A DNA stretch of 64,000 nt from Agarivorans litoreus (GTDB taxonomy: Bacteria > Pseudomonadota > Gammaproteobacteria > Enterobacterales > Celerinatantimonadaceae), in contig NZ_BLPI01000001.1 of the NCBI RefSeq assembly GCF_019649015.1, forward strand, positions 1,259,501 to 1,323,500, given 5' to 3'. Of the stretch, positions 1 through 7,555 are shown one piece after another. The position numbers and the translations under genes were made by a program. A model generated the notes under the pieces. That model made no database searches, had not been told where the DNA came from, and worked only from the letters and a program-made list of their open reading frames with translations. Position 1 is the stretch's first letter. Every line of letters begins with the position of its first letter.

Positions 1-1769
1 TGTTCATCCAATTCTGGGTGGGACACGCTAAAGCTAAAGTTTAGGTTAGCTTGCTCCACTTTTTCGGCATTCAGCTTCACCGCGACAAAATCGAGGAACA
101 TTCCGGTTGGCGTATTGGCAATTACGTCGGCAGATGCAGGCTTGATTGAAGGCTGGATTGCTCCAGTACGCAGCTCAACAGCCCCCTGTAAGTAAGAGTT
201 ACGCCAAGCCATGGTTTCTGATTGATAACCTTGCTGCTCAAAACTGTCTGCGAGGGCAAAACGGTAATCTCTATTGTCTGGGTCACACTGTACCAAATCG
301 TTGAACAACTGAGCCGCGTGCTGGTAGTCCCCCTTCTCAAAGTGTCCCTTACCAGCTTGGAATAACACATCTGCTCCTGCTGCTTCCACATATACACAAG
401 ACTTATCTTTAGTTTTCAGTGGATTAGTATTTACTGGATTCAGGTCATGGTAACCCAAATATAGGTTTACCACCGCTCGAGCATTATGACTATAAGAACC
501 ATGGTAGCCATTAGTATGCCAAGTATCTTTTTGTGCTTGCGGTACAATTTTCTCAATTTCACGGCCAACATCATGAATGGTGACACCGTGATTAGCTAAA
601 CGCATTGACTGGTTGTGAATAAAGCCATAGTTATCTCTTTGTAAAGTCATGTACTCAGAGATTTCGTTTTGCTCGGTATTAGCCTCATTCCACACAGGTG
701 CAGAGTGGGCCGCATGAATGTTATCCACTAAACCACTATCAACAAAACGTAGCTTCAATTCGGTCAGATACTTAGTCCAAATCAGCGAGTCGCGTACTTT
801 TGCACCGCGGAAGGTGTAGATATTATGCATGCCGTCATAGGTTAATTCAGCGGTGTTCAATGAGCGGTACTTAGGAACATAAAGCACCATTTCTGCAGGC
901 GCTTCTGCTCCAGGCATATTAATGGCAAGGAAAGAAAGGCCATCAATTACTAACTCTTTTTCACGAGATTGAATTTCATGAGTAGGTGCCACTAAGGTCA
1001 CCTCGCCACGAGAAACCCCTAGGCCAAGGGCGTTATCTACAATGCCCTTGGTATTGTTATCTAAGGTAGTACCGTATTGATAATTGGCTCGACGCCCCAT
1101 TGCTGTTCCAGCAATTACATTTTCGTCGGCAAGTTCTTTGATGAAGTCTTTAGGTGCGTAAATGGGGGCATTTTCAAGCATATCCCCTGAATCCAAAATA
1201 CCACGTGAGCCGCCAAAATGATCAGCATGCATATGTGAGTAAATCATCCCTGTAATGGTATGAGTACCATTTATTTTGGGTAGATGTAGTTTGGCAAATT
1301 CCCAGGATGCAGCCGCTGCTTCACGCGACAACAATGGGTCGTGAATAACATAGCCGTTATCACTACGATAAATGGTCATATTAGAGAGATCGGCACCACG
1401 GATCTGATATACACCATCAGTCACCTGATACAAACCACCAGCGGCATAGTTAAGCATGCCTTGGCGCCAAATAGAGGGATTGACCGTTTCTGGTATTTGC
1501 TCAGGGCTCATGCTCTGCATATAACTAAAACGTTGCTTCAGTTCACCGGCCTGATGGTTGCCAAATTCTGCAATAAGACCCCGTTGGGTGCGTAAAAATG
1601 CGCTGTTGTCTATCCACGGTAATTGCTTAGCAAGCTCAGCATTAGCGCGTTTTGTATGTTCTGAGGCAGGTTTACCTTGGTAGTTTTCTAAGCTGGCATA
1701 ATCTGCAGATACACCAAAGGAAATCATTAAAGCCAGACTTAAGGTCGAAGCTACAAAACGAATATTCAT
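1..1769 (-). CDS. alkyl/aryl-sulfatase, metallo-beta-lactamase fold (3' end cut by window edge)
   Basis: The reading frame is open from ATG at 1769 to the window edge, giving at least 589 residues without a stop, so only the C-terminal end is missing. An N-terminal signal peptide (MNIRFVASTLSLALMISFGVSA) points to export. The zinc-binding motif HMHADH lies in IYSHMHADHFGG near residue 180. The region after it, with GLGVSRGEVTLVAPTHEI and an NMPGAEAPAEMVLYVP stretch, matches the long-chain alkyl sulfatase (SdsA1/BDS1) family. These hydrolyse primary alkyl sulfates such as SDS to alcohol and sulfate. The family's C-terminal SCP2-like domain would lie beyond the edge. It is divergent from a LysR-type gene, its likely regulator. 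Family assignment is firm; the substrate is inferred. Confidence 0.9.
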   Translation of the reverse strand, partial: MNIRFVASTLSLALMISFGVSADYASLENYQGKPASEHTKRANAELAKQLPWIDNSAFLRTQRGLIAEFGNHQAGELKQRFSYMQSMSPEQIPETVNPSIWRQGMLNYAAGGLYQVTDGVYQIRGADLSNMTIYRSDNGYVIHDPLLSREAAAASWEFAKLHLPKINGTHTITGMIYSHMHADHFGGSRGILDSGDMLENAPIYAPKDFIKELADENVIAGTAMGRRANYQYGTTLDNNTKGIVDNALGLGVSRGEVTLVAPTHEIQSREKELVIDGLSFLAINMPGAEAPAEMVLYVPKYRSLNTAELTYDGMHNIYTFRGAKVRDSLIWTKYLTELKLRFVDSGLVDNIHAAHSAPVWNEANTEQNEISEYMTLQRDNYGFIHNQSMRLANHGVTIHDVGREIEKIVPQAQKDTWHTNGYHGSYSHNARAVVNLYLGYHDLNPVNTNPLKTKDKSCVYVEAAGADVLFQAGKGHFEKGDYQHAAQLFNDLVQCDPDNRDYRFALADSFEQQGYQSETMAWRNSYLQGAVELRTGAIQPSIKPASADVIANTPTGMFLDFVAVKLNAEKVEQANLNFSFSVSHPELDE

Positions 1770-1893
1770 GAGCTATTTCTCTATCTATTGTCTTTATATG
1801 CCCTAAATTTAAATGATTGACACATACCAATACATAGATGAGTATTTATTTAATACATAACATTTCATTATGTTTAGTCGAGAACACAACACT

Positions 1894-2787
1894 ATGGACA
1901 AAGAGATCGACCTAAACCTGCTAAAAGTATTTATGGCGGTATATCGCCACCGCTCAATTACACTTGCAGCCGAGGCCATGCAGCTAACCCAACCCGGCGT
2001 GAGTGGCATTCTTAAAAGGCTTCAAGAGCAACTTGGTGTGAAGCTGTTTACTCGAGATGGCAGAGGGATAGCGCCCACCCACCACGCGCGCGAGCTAGCC
2101 AGAAAAATTGAACCCGCGCTCAATCAGATCCACAATGCAATAGAAAGCCTAGAAGCATTTAATACGCAAACTTACCGCAAGTTCGTGGTGCATACACCAG
2201 AGCCTTTAATGCTAACTCTGCTGCCTAAATTAGAACAAGACGACACTCTTGGTAACATCGAGGTGGAGCTGCATCCAACCCTTTATAACATCGAACAGCA
2301 GCTTAACCTTTTAAACCAACAACAAGCTGATCTGGTGATTGAATTCACCCACCATTCTGCTGCATCCTTCTTTTCGGAAACACTATTCAGTGACCAAATC
2401 TGCGTTATTGCGCGTAAAATGCACCCCCGCATTAAGGGCTCGTTAAGTGTTGACAACTATTACCAAGAGAAGCACATCACCCTAAAACTAAGACGGGAAG
2501 ATGCCTACCTTGCAGACTACTTCACCGAAGAACTTCTTGCAGAGCGAAAAGTCGCCGCAGAATGTGACTCAATGATGGTACAAATGTCTATGGTAGCCAA
2601 CTCCGATTGCCTTGCTGTAGTCTCCAAAGCGCTGGCCGAACAGTTTGCCAAGAGCTTAGGCCTACAAGTCCTTTCTTCCCCTTTTACAACCATTCCAATC
2701 AGCTATCGCATAATGGTACATATCCGAGAGAAAAACAGTCCAGCCAATCAGTGGTTAAGGGAGAAGTTAAAACAGTATTTTCAATAA
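1894..2787 (+). CDS. LysR-family transcriptional regulator
   Basis: A 297-residue LysR-type regulator. The N-terminal winged helix-turn-helix is clear (DLNLLKVFMAVYRHRSITLAAEAMQ, then QPGVSGILKRLQEQLGVKLFTRDGRG), followed by an effector-binding domain to the C-terminus. I start it at the ATG at 1894 (MDKEIDLNLL), which gives the usual family N-terminus; an in-frame ATG at 1870 adds eight residues and neither start has a good ribosome binding site. It is divergent from the sulfatase gene with about 125 bases between starts, the usual arrangement for a LysR regulator and its target. The inducer is unknown; a sulfate ester or its alcohol product is only a guess. Confidence 0.88.
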   Translation: MDKEIDLNLLKVFMAVYRHRSITLAAEAMQLTQPGVSGILKRLQEQLGVKLFTRDGRGIAPTHHARELARKIEPALNQIHNAIESLEAFNTQTYRKFVVHTPEPLMLTLLPKLEQDDTLGNIEVELHPTLYNIEQQLNLLNQQQADLVIEFTHHSAASFFSETLFSDQICVIARKMHPRIKGSLSVDNYYQEKHITLKLRREDAYLADYFTEELLAERKVAAECDSMMVQMSMVANSDCLAVVSKALAEQFAKSLGLQVLSSPFTTIPISYRIMVHIREKNSPANQWLREKLKQYFQ

Positions 2788-2949
2788 GCGAGCGGTTCAT
2801 TCGGCGGTGTTTTTCTCGTCAGCTTTCTTTACAAACAGCATTTAATATCAATTAAATCAATAAAAAAGGTCAGGCTAGCTATAGAGTTGCGAGTTTGGTA
2901 CAGTAATTGCCTGTGACTGGTCGAACCATTTATATCAAGGAAGATTGTT

Positions 2950-3651
2950 TTGAACCGCAAGCATGTATTAATCGCCGTTGTAGGCTTACTCACCACTTTT
3001 GTTAGCCAAGCTAGTGTGATTACTTTTGATGAACTGGCCAATGGTGAAATTGTTAATGGTCAATACCAGTTAAGTCATGGCGTTAGCATAGATGGTACCA
3101 ATGTACGTTTAGGTCAAAACAACTTAGCCGTCGCTTTTGATACCAGCCTTATCAATACTCAAGACCCAGATTTAGAGTCGCCTTTTAGCAATATTAACCA
3201 ACCCAATTTAGGTATTGCTAACCCTGGCAATGTACTGATTATTCATGAGAACCCTAACTCGTGTAATGGCCTTATTTGTAACAACCCAGATGACGAAGGG
3301 CGTCGTCCTGCAGGTTACTTCACCATTAACTTCTCAACTTCGGTATACCTAGAAAGTATCGACTTTTTTGACATTGAGCTGGCAGAGAATGGCTACACAG
3401 CACAAAATGCCATTCACTTGTTTGATGCGCAAAACAATGAAATTTTCCCAACTAATTTCTACACTCCGCATACCGGCGGCGACAATACTTGGGATCGCTT
3501 GGATTTTGCAGTAGCCGAGGTAGCCTCAATGCGTATTCACTTAAACGGCTCTGGCGCTATCGATAACATTCGCTTCTCGGTTCCCGAGCCTGGCAGCATT
3601 GCCCTATTTGCACTAGCCTGTTTTGGCTTGGTGGCAAGACGCTTTAAATAA
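2950..3651 (+). CDS. PEP-CTERM sorting-domain protein of unknown function
   Basis: A 233-residue exported protein. The TTG start at 2950 follows a ribosome binding site (AAGGA) and gives a signal peptide ending near SQAS. The C-terminus, VPEPGSIALFALACFGLVARRFK, is a textbook PEP-CTERM tail: VPEP motif, hydrophobic helix, basic end. Such tails are processed by an exosortase, and the protein is usually delivered to the surface or exopolysaccharide matrix. The central region (residues about 20-205) is rich in Asn and Asp and holds one cysteine pair (SCNGLIC); I do not recognise its fold, though it resembles the beta-sandwich bodies common in these proteins. No exosortase is in the window. A strong terminator follows directly. 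Confidence 0.8.
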   Translation: MNRKHVLIAVVGLLTTFVSQASVITFDELANGEIVNGQYQLSHGVSIDGTNVRLGQNNLAVAFDTSLINTQDPDLESPFSNINQPNLGIANPGNVLIIHENPNSCNGLICNNPDDEGRRPAGYFTINFSTSVYLESIDFFDIELAENGYTAQNAIHLFDAQNNEIFPTNFYTPHTGGDNTWDRLDFAVAEVASMRIHLNGSGAIDNIRFSVPEPGSIALFALACFGLVARRFK

Positions 3652-3656
3652 AATCA

Positions 3657-3690
3657 AAAACGCCGCTTACTCTAAGCGGCGTTTTGTTTT
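3657..3690. terminator. bidirectional intrinsic terminator
   Basis: The arms CGCCGCTTA and TAAGCGGCG, loop CTC, are flanked by an A-rich run on the left and a T-rich run on the right. It can end the PEP-CTERM transcript on + and the LysR remnant on -, whose stop codon is at 3690-3692. Confidence 0.85.
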
Positions 3691-4121
3691 TAGTCAGTAT
3701 CTGGCCACTCATCGGCTTCAACGATCCCAGTCTCAATTAAACAACTTCGTAGCTGCTTAACCTTGAGTTTGAGCTCGTCTCGAATCAGCCGAATTGCAGG
3801 AGATATAAGTTGGCGGCTAGGAAGTGCTAGCCACATTTCAGTCAAGGGTATTGAATAATTCGGCATTATTCGCTGCAGACGTTTTGCTAAAAGATCCTCA
3901 GCAACATCAATCGCTGATTTTTTTGCAATTCCCACCCCATCAATACACCAACGCCGCACAATGTCTCCATCATTAACAGCTCGATTGCCAAGCATCTTAA
4001 CCTTATGTTTATTTGCGCCTTCAAATAGCTCCCATCCATCATGAACGGTCTCGTAAAGCTTGTAGAGCAGCGCATTGTGATTATGCTCTGTTTGTAGCTT
4101 TGGATAGTTTGCCCTGCTTAG
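3690..4121 (-). pseudogene. C-terminal remnant of a LysR-family regulator
   Basis: The frame is open from 4121 to the stop at 3690 and reads LSRANYPKLQTEHNHNALLYKLYETVHDG, then VNDGDIVRRWCIDGVGIAKKSAIDVAEDLL and TEMWLALPSRQLISPAIRLIRDEL. This is the second half of a LysR effector-binding domain. The helix-turn-helix and roughly the first half of the protein, about 150-160 residues, are absent: the frame meets a stop at 4122-4124, inside the end of the neighbouring DUF2955 gene. The only in-frame ATG lies deep in the domain (3995), giving a 101-residue piece with no DNA-binding part. It is most simply the product of a deletion that joined the DUF2955 3' end to a LysR gene. Confidence 0.8.
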
Positions 4122-5173
4122 TTATAGCCAGAATTTTGCCTTGAAGGCCCCTGTAGCCAAGCCAACTTATGCACTAAGTAAAAGCTGCCCACCACATACA
4201 AACCCACCATGCTTAACTGGAAGATACGTGCATAAAACTTAGTGGTAGCTAAGCCGCCATCACTGCCAATAGTACTGCCCAGTATGATGATATAAGCAGA
4301 TAGACCAGCTGCTACTATCGCGCCTTTAGGGTGCAGGTAAATAGCTTGGGCGATCAGCATAAAACTTAGGGTAATTAGCAGCGCCATAAAACTAAACTGC
4401 GGCGCTGCAACCAATAGATTAAATACCAGCACAGCAATTAACCCACCTACAATGTTGGTGAAAATAATTCCTATACTGGCTTTTGCGCCTTTAGATAACT
4501 CGGGGTTTTGCGCCAAAATCGCCACAAAAATAACCACCAGCAAATCACTAAGTTTATCAAAAGCAAAGAAGTAGATAATAAGTGGCAGTATAACTATGGT
4601 GCTAACCATTGCCTGTCGACTAGCATCTTGATGGTTTAATTTTGGCGCCTGCGTTTTTTCTGCAGCTTGATGGAAGTCGTCTTTCACTGGTATCAGCCAA
4701 TGCACAAAGGCCACTATCAACAAGGACATGACAAAGGCCAGCATAAAGTCGACAACAAAAACAGACGCTGCGGCTCTGCTAGCACTGGCCAACATCGGCA
4801 AGGCGATCAGCGCCACCAACAAAAATAGCACCACTAACTCATTTAAACCGGTACTGGCTCGGTAAAATACAAAAAACAAACACCAAGCAAGAATAACAAA
4901 CAGCAGTAAGGGATAGGGCTGGGCAATAAGCACAACCCCAAGTCCCACTAAAAAGCAACTTAATACCGCCAGTGCTACGGTTTTAACTAAGGCCAAATTT
5001 AATGGTGGCTTGCCTGGCAATAACAGCTGAGCGGTAAAAATGGCGGTAACAAAAGACATGCTCCACTCTAAAGTCACTGCCAAAACTAATACCAAGGCAC
5101 TCACTAAACTAAAGCGCAACATGTGCGTTTTTAAAGGATTAGCATGCCGCAAACTTAATGCCTTAGTAGACAT
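4118..5173 (-). CDS. DUF2955 / FUSC-like inner-membrane protein
   Basis: A 351-residue, very hydrophobic protein with about ten predicted transmembrane segments in two blocks. These are separated near residues 160-190 by a short polar stretch (PVKDDFHQAAEKTQAPKLNHQDASRQ). This layout and its pairing with an HlyD-type adaptor match the DUF2955 family, related to aromatic-acid exporters of the AaeB/FUSC group. Its ATG overlaps the end of the adaptor gene by 11 bases, implying translational coupling. The pair probably forms an inner-membrane efflux unit; the substrate cannot be read from sequence. The stop codon sits at the edge of a LysR remnant, but the length looks normal for the family, so I consider it intact. 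Confidence 0.8.
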   Translation of the reverse strand: MSTKALSLRHANPLKTHMLRFSLVSALVLVLAVTLEWSMSFVTAIFTAQLLLPGKPPLNLALVKTVALAVLSCFLVGLGVVLIAQPYPLLLFVILAWCLFFVFYRASTGLNELVVLFLLVALIALPMLASASRAAASVFVVDFMLAFVMSLLIVAFVHWLIPVKDDFHQAAEKTQAPKLNHQDASRQAMVSTIVILPLIIYFFAFDKLSDLLVVIFVAILAQNPELSKGAKASIGIIFTNIVGGLIAVLVFNLLVAAPQFSFMALLITLSFMLIAQAIYLHPKGAIVAAGLSAYIIILGSTIGSDGGLATTKFYARIFQLSMVGLYVVGSFYLVHKLAWLQGPSRQNSGYN

Positions 5174-6257
5174 AAGATAACCAACTTTTAACCCTTAAGG
5201 CCAGCTTAGCCAACGCTTTCATAATGAAGGTGCCTTCGGTATATACCGTTACATCTGCTTGTGCACCAATTCGCCGTAAACCTTGGGCAGTATCATCAGA
5301 GAATTTGATGATTACCGGAAAGCGCTGCGGATCCCGCAACCAACCAGTGGTTTGCGGGATAGTAGGTAGCACACCTAAGTTGTTAGATTGACCATAGTTA
5401 ACCGCAAAACCAATAGAAATAACTTCCCCTTTAAAAATTTTGCCCGGTGCAATATCTAAGGCAATTTCCACTGGGTCGCCCGCTTTAATATTAGCGATGT
5501 TATTTTCTCGCATGTAGGCTTCAACCCACACTTCTTTAGTGGTAACAAAAGTCATCAGGGGCTGGCCTTTATTGGCGTAATAACCCGCTTCTAGCTGCAA
5601 GTTCGTCACCCCACCGTCGGTGGGGGCAACAATCACTGTTCTAGATAAATCTAAACGAGCTTTACCCAACTTGGCTAGAGCCGATTGCAGTTTAGGGTTA
5701 TCTTCACCGCTCACTCCAAGGCTGTGTTTAGCTTGCTCTAACTCTGCGGTGGCTTTTGCCACCAAAGCTTTAGCTTTAGCTACGTCGCTGCGTGCTCTAT
5801 CGATGTTTTGCTGCGGCACTACGTTTTGATCTTCTACTGCAAATAAACGATTGGCATCGGTAAGAATAGCTTGATAAGAAGTCGAAGCTTCAAGTAAACG
5901 AGCTTGCGCTGCCGACACACCAGCAGTTCCAGCGCCAATTTCTTGCCCCGCTAACTCCAGTGCAGCTTCTGCTTGAGTGACCGCTAGCTGATATTCTTCT
6001 TCAGCAATTTTGGCCAAGGGCTGACCTTTTTCAACCAGCTGATTGTTGGTGACATTTATCGCTACTAACTTGCCAGATACCGAGGCGGCAATAGGCACCA
6101 CAAAGCCAAATACCCGAGCATTGTCGGTATTTGGGGTAATCCTATCGCCGACTACATAGATAATAAAAACCAAAATACACAGGGCAAATACCAACAACGA
6201 ACTTTTACGTAAGGGGTTGCTTGGCATAGCTTCTGAGGCTTCAATTTGTTCAGACAT
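5163..6257 (-). CDS. HlyD/EmrA-type membrane fusion protein
   Basis: A 364-residue periplasmic adaptor. One N-terminal transmembrane helix (SSLLVFALCILVFIIYVVGD, residues about 19-38) is followed by a biotinyl/lipoyl-like half motif (VAINVTNNQLVEKGQPLAKI). Next come an alpha-helical hairpin rich in Ala, Glu and Lys (residues about 80-190), the returning half motif (RTVIVAPTDGGVTNLQL) and a beta-barrel region. These proteins bridge an inner-membrane transporter to the outer membrane, so it should partner the DUF2955 protein encoded next. It is the middle gene of a three-gene operon, 50 bases after the AI-2E-family gene. The family is certain; YibH-like membership is likely. Confidence 0.9.
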   Translation of the reverse strand: MSEQIEASEAMPSNPLRKSSLLVFALCILVFIIYVVGDRITPNTDNARVFGFVVPIAASVSGKLVAINVTNNQLVEKGQPLAKIAEEEYQLAVTQAEAALELAGQEIGAGTAGVSAAQARLLEASTSYQAILTDANRLFAVEDQNVVPQQNIDRARSDVAKAKALVAKATAELEQAKHSLGVSGEDNPKLQSALAKLGKARLDLSRTVIVAPTDGGVTNLQLEAGYYANKGQPLMTFVTTKEVWVEAYMRENNIANIKAGDPVEIALDIAPGKIFKGEVISIGFAVNYGQSNNLGVLPTIPQTTGWLRDPQRFPVIIKFSDDTAQGLRRIGAQADVTVYTEGTFIMKALAKLALRVKSWLSYVY

Positions 6258-6307
6258 TTTGTTTCTCTTACTTCCGTGTTTATTAAAAGTTAATTTCGTT
6301 TTGCGAC

Positions 6308-7387
6308 TTACTCGTTTGCAACTTCTTGTTCACTGGCGGTTAGTTCTAACCATGCCACCAACAAACGATATCCTACAGCTAGCACCACCGCCCCCAAGAA
6401 CAAACCCACAAAACCAGAGAGTAACATCCCGCCTAAAGAACCTAACAAAATCACCAGCATCGGCACATCCACACCACGCCCAAGCAATAAGGGTTTAAGT
6501 ACATTTTCACTAAAACCAGCCAAAACGCTCCATACAGCAAAAAGTCCAGCTACCATAGTAGACTCGTGGTTGAATACATAAATGACTACAGGTAATACCA
6601 CCAAAAATGGTGGCAGTTGCGCAATGGCTAAAACCAGTACCAATACCGACCAAACAGCCGCCCCAGGAACACCTACCGCAAAAAATCCGATTGACAGTAA
6701 AGAGGCTTGAATAACTGCAACCCCCAACACTCCCTTTGCTACGCTCTGAATAGTACTACTGGATAGATGGATTAAATAACTACCGTGTTTACCAACCAAC
6801 GCATTAGCTAAAGATTGAGCTGCTAAAACCGCTTTTTCACCGTTAGCCATAAACACACCAGCAATAATGACCGAGAAGCAAAACATCAATAACCCGCCTA
6901 TCAGGCCAACAGCAAATCCAATAACCTTACTAGCAACATCACCAACTTGGCCTGCATAATTGCCCAAAAAACGCTGGATATCGCTGGCAGCTAACGACCA
7001 CTGCGCATGCACTTTTTCGCCAATTAAAGGCCATGACTTTATTGCAATAGACGGAGAGGGGATCTCAAGAGTACCCTGCTGAACTTGCTTACCCACAACA
7101 GCCAAGCTATCAATAGCGGCAGAAGTTACTTTCACCCCAGGCACCAATATAATGGCTAAAAACACCAGCACGATTAAACTGGCAGCAACAGCACCTTTAC
7201 CCACCACATTTTTGAGCTTTAAATACAGTGGGTTTAGTGCCACAGCCAAGATCATTGCCCAAATAATCAAGGTGATAAAAGGCCGAATAATCTCAATACA
7301 CCATGCAACTAACAAGAAGAGCAAACCTATTTTTATGGCGGCTTCCATTGCACCGCGCTCAAAGTTTTTTTGATTAAACATATCCAT
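6308..7387 (-). CDS. AI-2E family transporter (YdiK-like permease)
   Basis: A 359-residue polytopic membrane protein of the AI-2 exporter superfamily. Paired N-terminal helices (IGLLFLLVAWCIEIIRPFITLIIWAMILAVALNPLY) are followed by a soluble amphipathic stretch (residues about 80-150) and C-terminal helices with the family's GVPGAAVWSVLVLVLAIAQLPP and PLLLGRGVDVPMLVILLGSLGGML blocks. Members export autoinducer-2 or other small solutes or act as Na+/H+ antiporters; nothing here selects one role. It is the first gene of the operon with the HlyD and DUF2955 genes, suggesting a shared export function. The start at 7387 could be two codons later, MFNQKNFERG. Confidence 0.85.
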   Translation of the reverse strand: MDMFNQKNFERGAMEAAIKIGLLFLLVAWCIEIIRPFITLIIWAMILAVALNPLYLKLKNVVGKGAVAASLIVLVFLAIILVPGVKVTSAAIDSLAVVGKQVQQGTLEIPSPSIAIKSWPLIGEKVHAQWSLAASDIQRFLGNYAGQVGDVASKVIGFAVGLIGGLLMFCFSVIIAGVFMANGEKAVLAAQSLANALVGKHGSYLIHLSSSTIQSVAKGVLGVAVIQASLLSIGFFAVGVPGAAVWSVLVLVLAIAQLPPFLVVLPVVIYVFNHESTMVAGLFAVWSVLAGFSENVLKPLLLGRGVDVPMLVILLGSLGGMLLSGFVGLFLGAVVLAVGYRLLVAWLELTASEQEVANE

Positions 7388-7523
7388 GTTCTCTACGCTG
7401 TTAAGATGAGCTGAATTTGCCAGCCTGTCACTTTAATTGTGCTTAATAGTATATAGAATAAGCCAAGTAATTGTTTAGTTTATTAAAACCAAGTTATAGA
7501 TAGTTTTGCGAATTTAGCCCCTC

Positions 7524-7543
7524 CTGGATTACAACTAATCCAG
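7524..7543 (-). terminator. stem-loop after the GH31 gene, weak terminator
   Basis: A perfect 8-bp stem (CTGGATTA/TAATCCAG, loop CAAC) begins about 13 bases past the GH31 stop. On the transcript it is followed by GAGGGG rather than a U tract, so termination is uncertain. It could instead protect the 3' end. Confidence 0.4.
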
Positions 7544-7555
7544 CATGTCCTTTAT

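Noticed and set aside
1341-1595. 84-codon frame on + within the sulfatase gene
   Set aside because: Antisense to the sulfatase, whose frame is continuous through this region with family motifs on both sides.
3887-4075. 62-codon frame on - overlapping the LysR remnant
   Set aside because: It is another frame of the same DNA; the frame giving LysR homology (through HNHNALLYKLYETVHDG) is the meaningful one.
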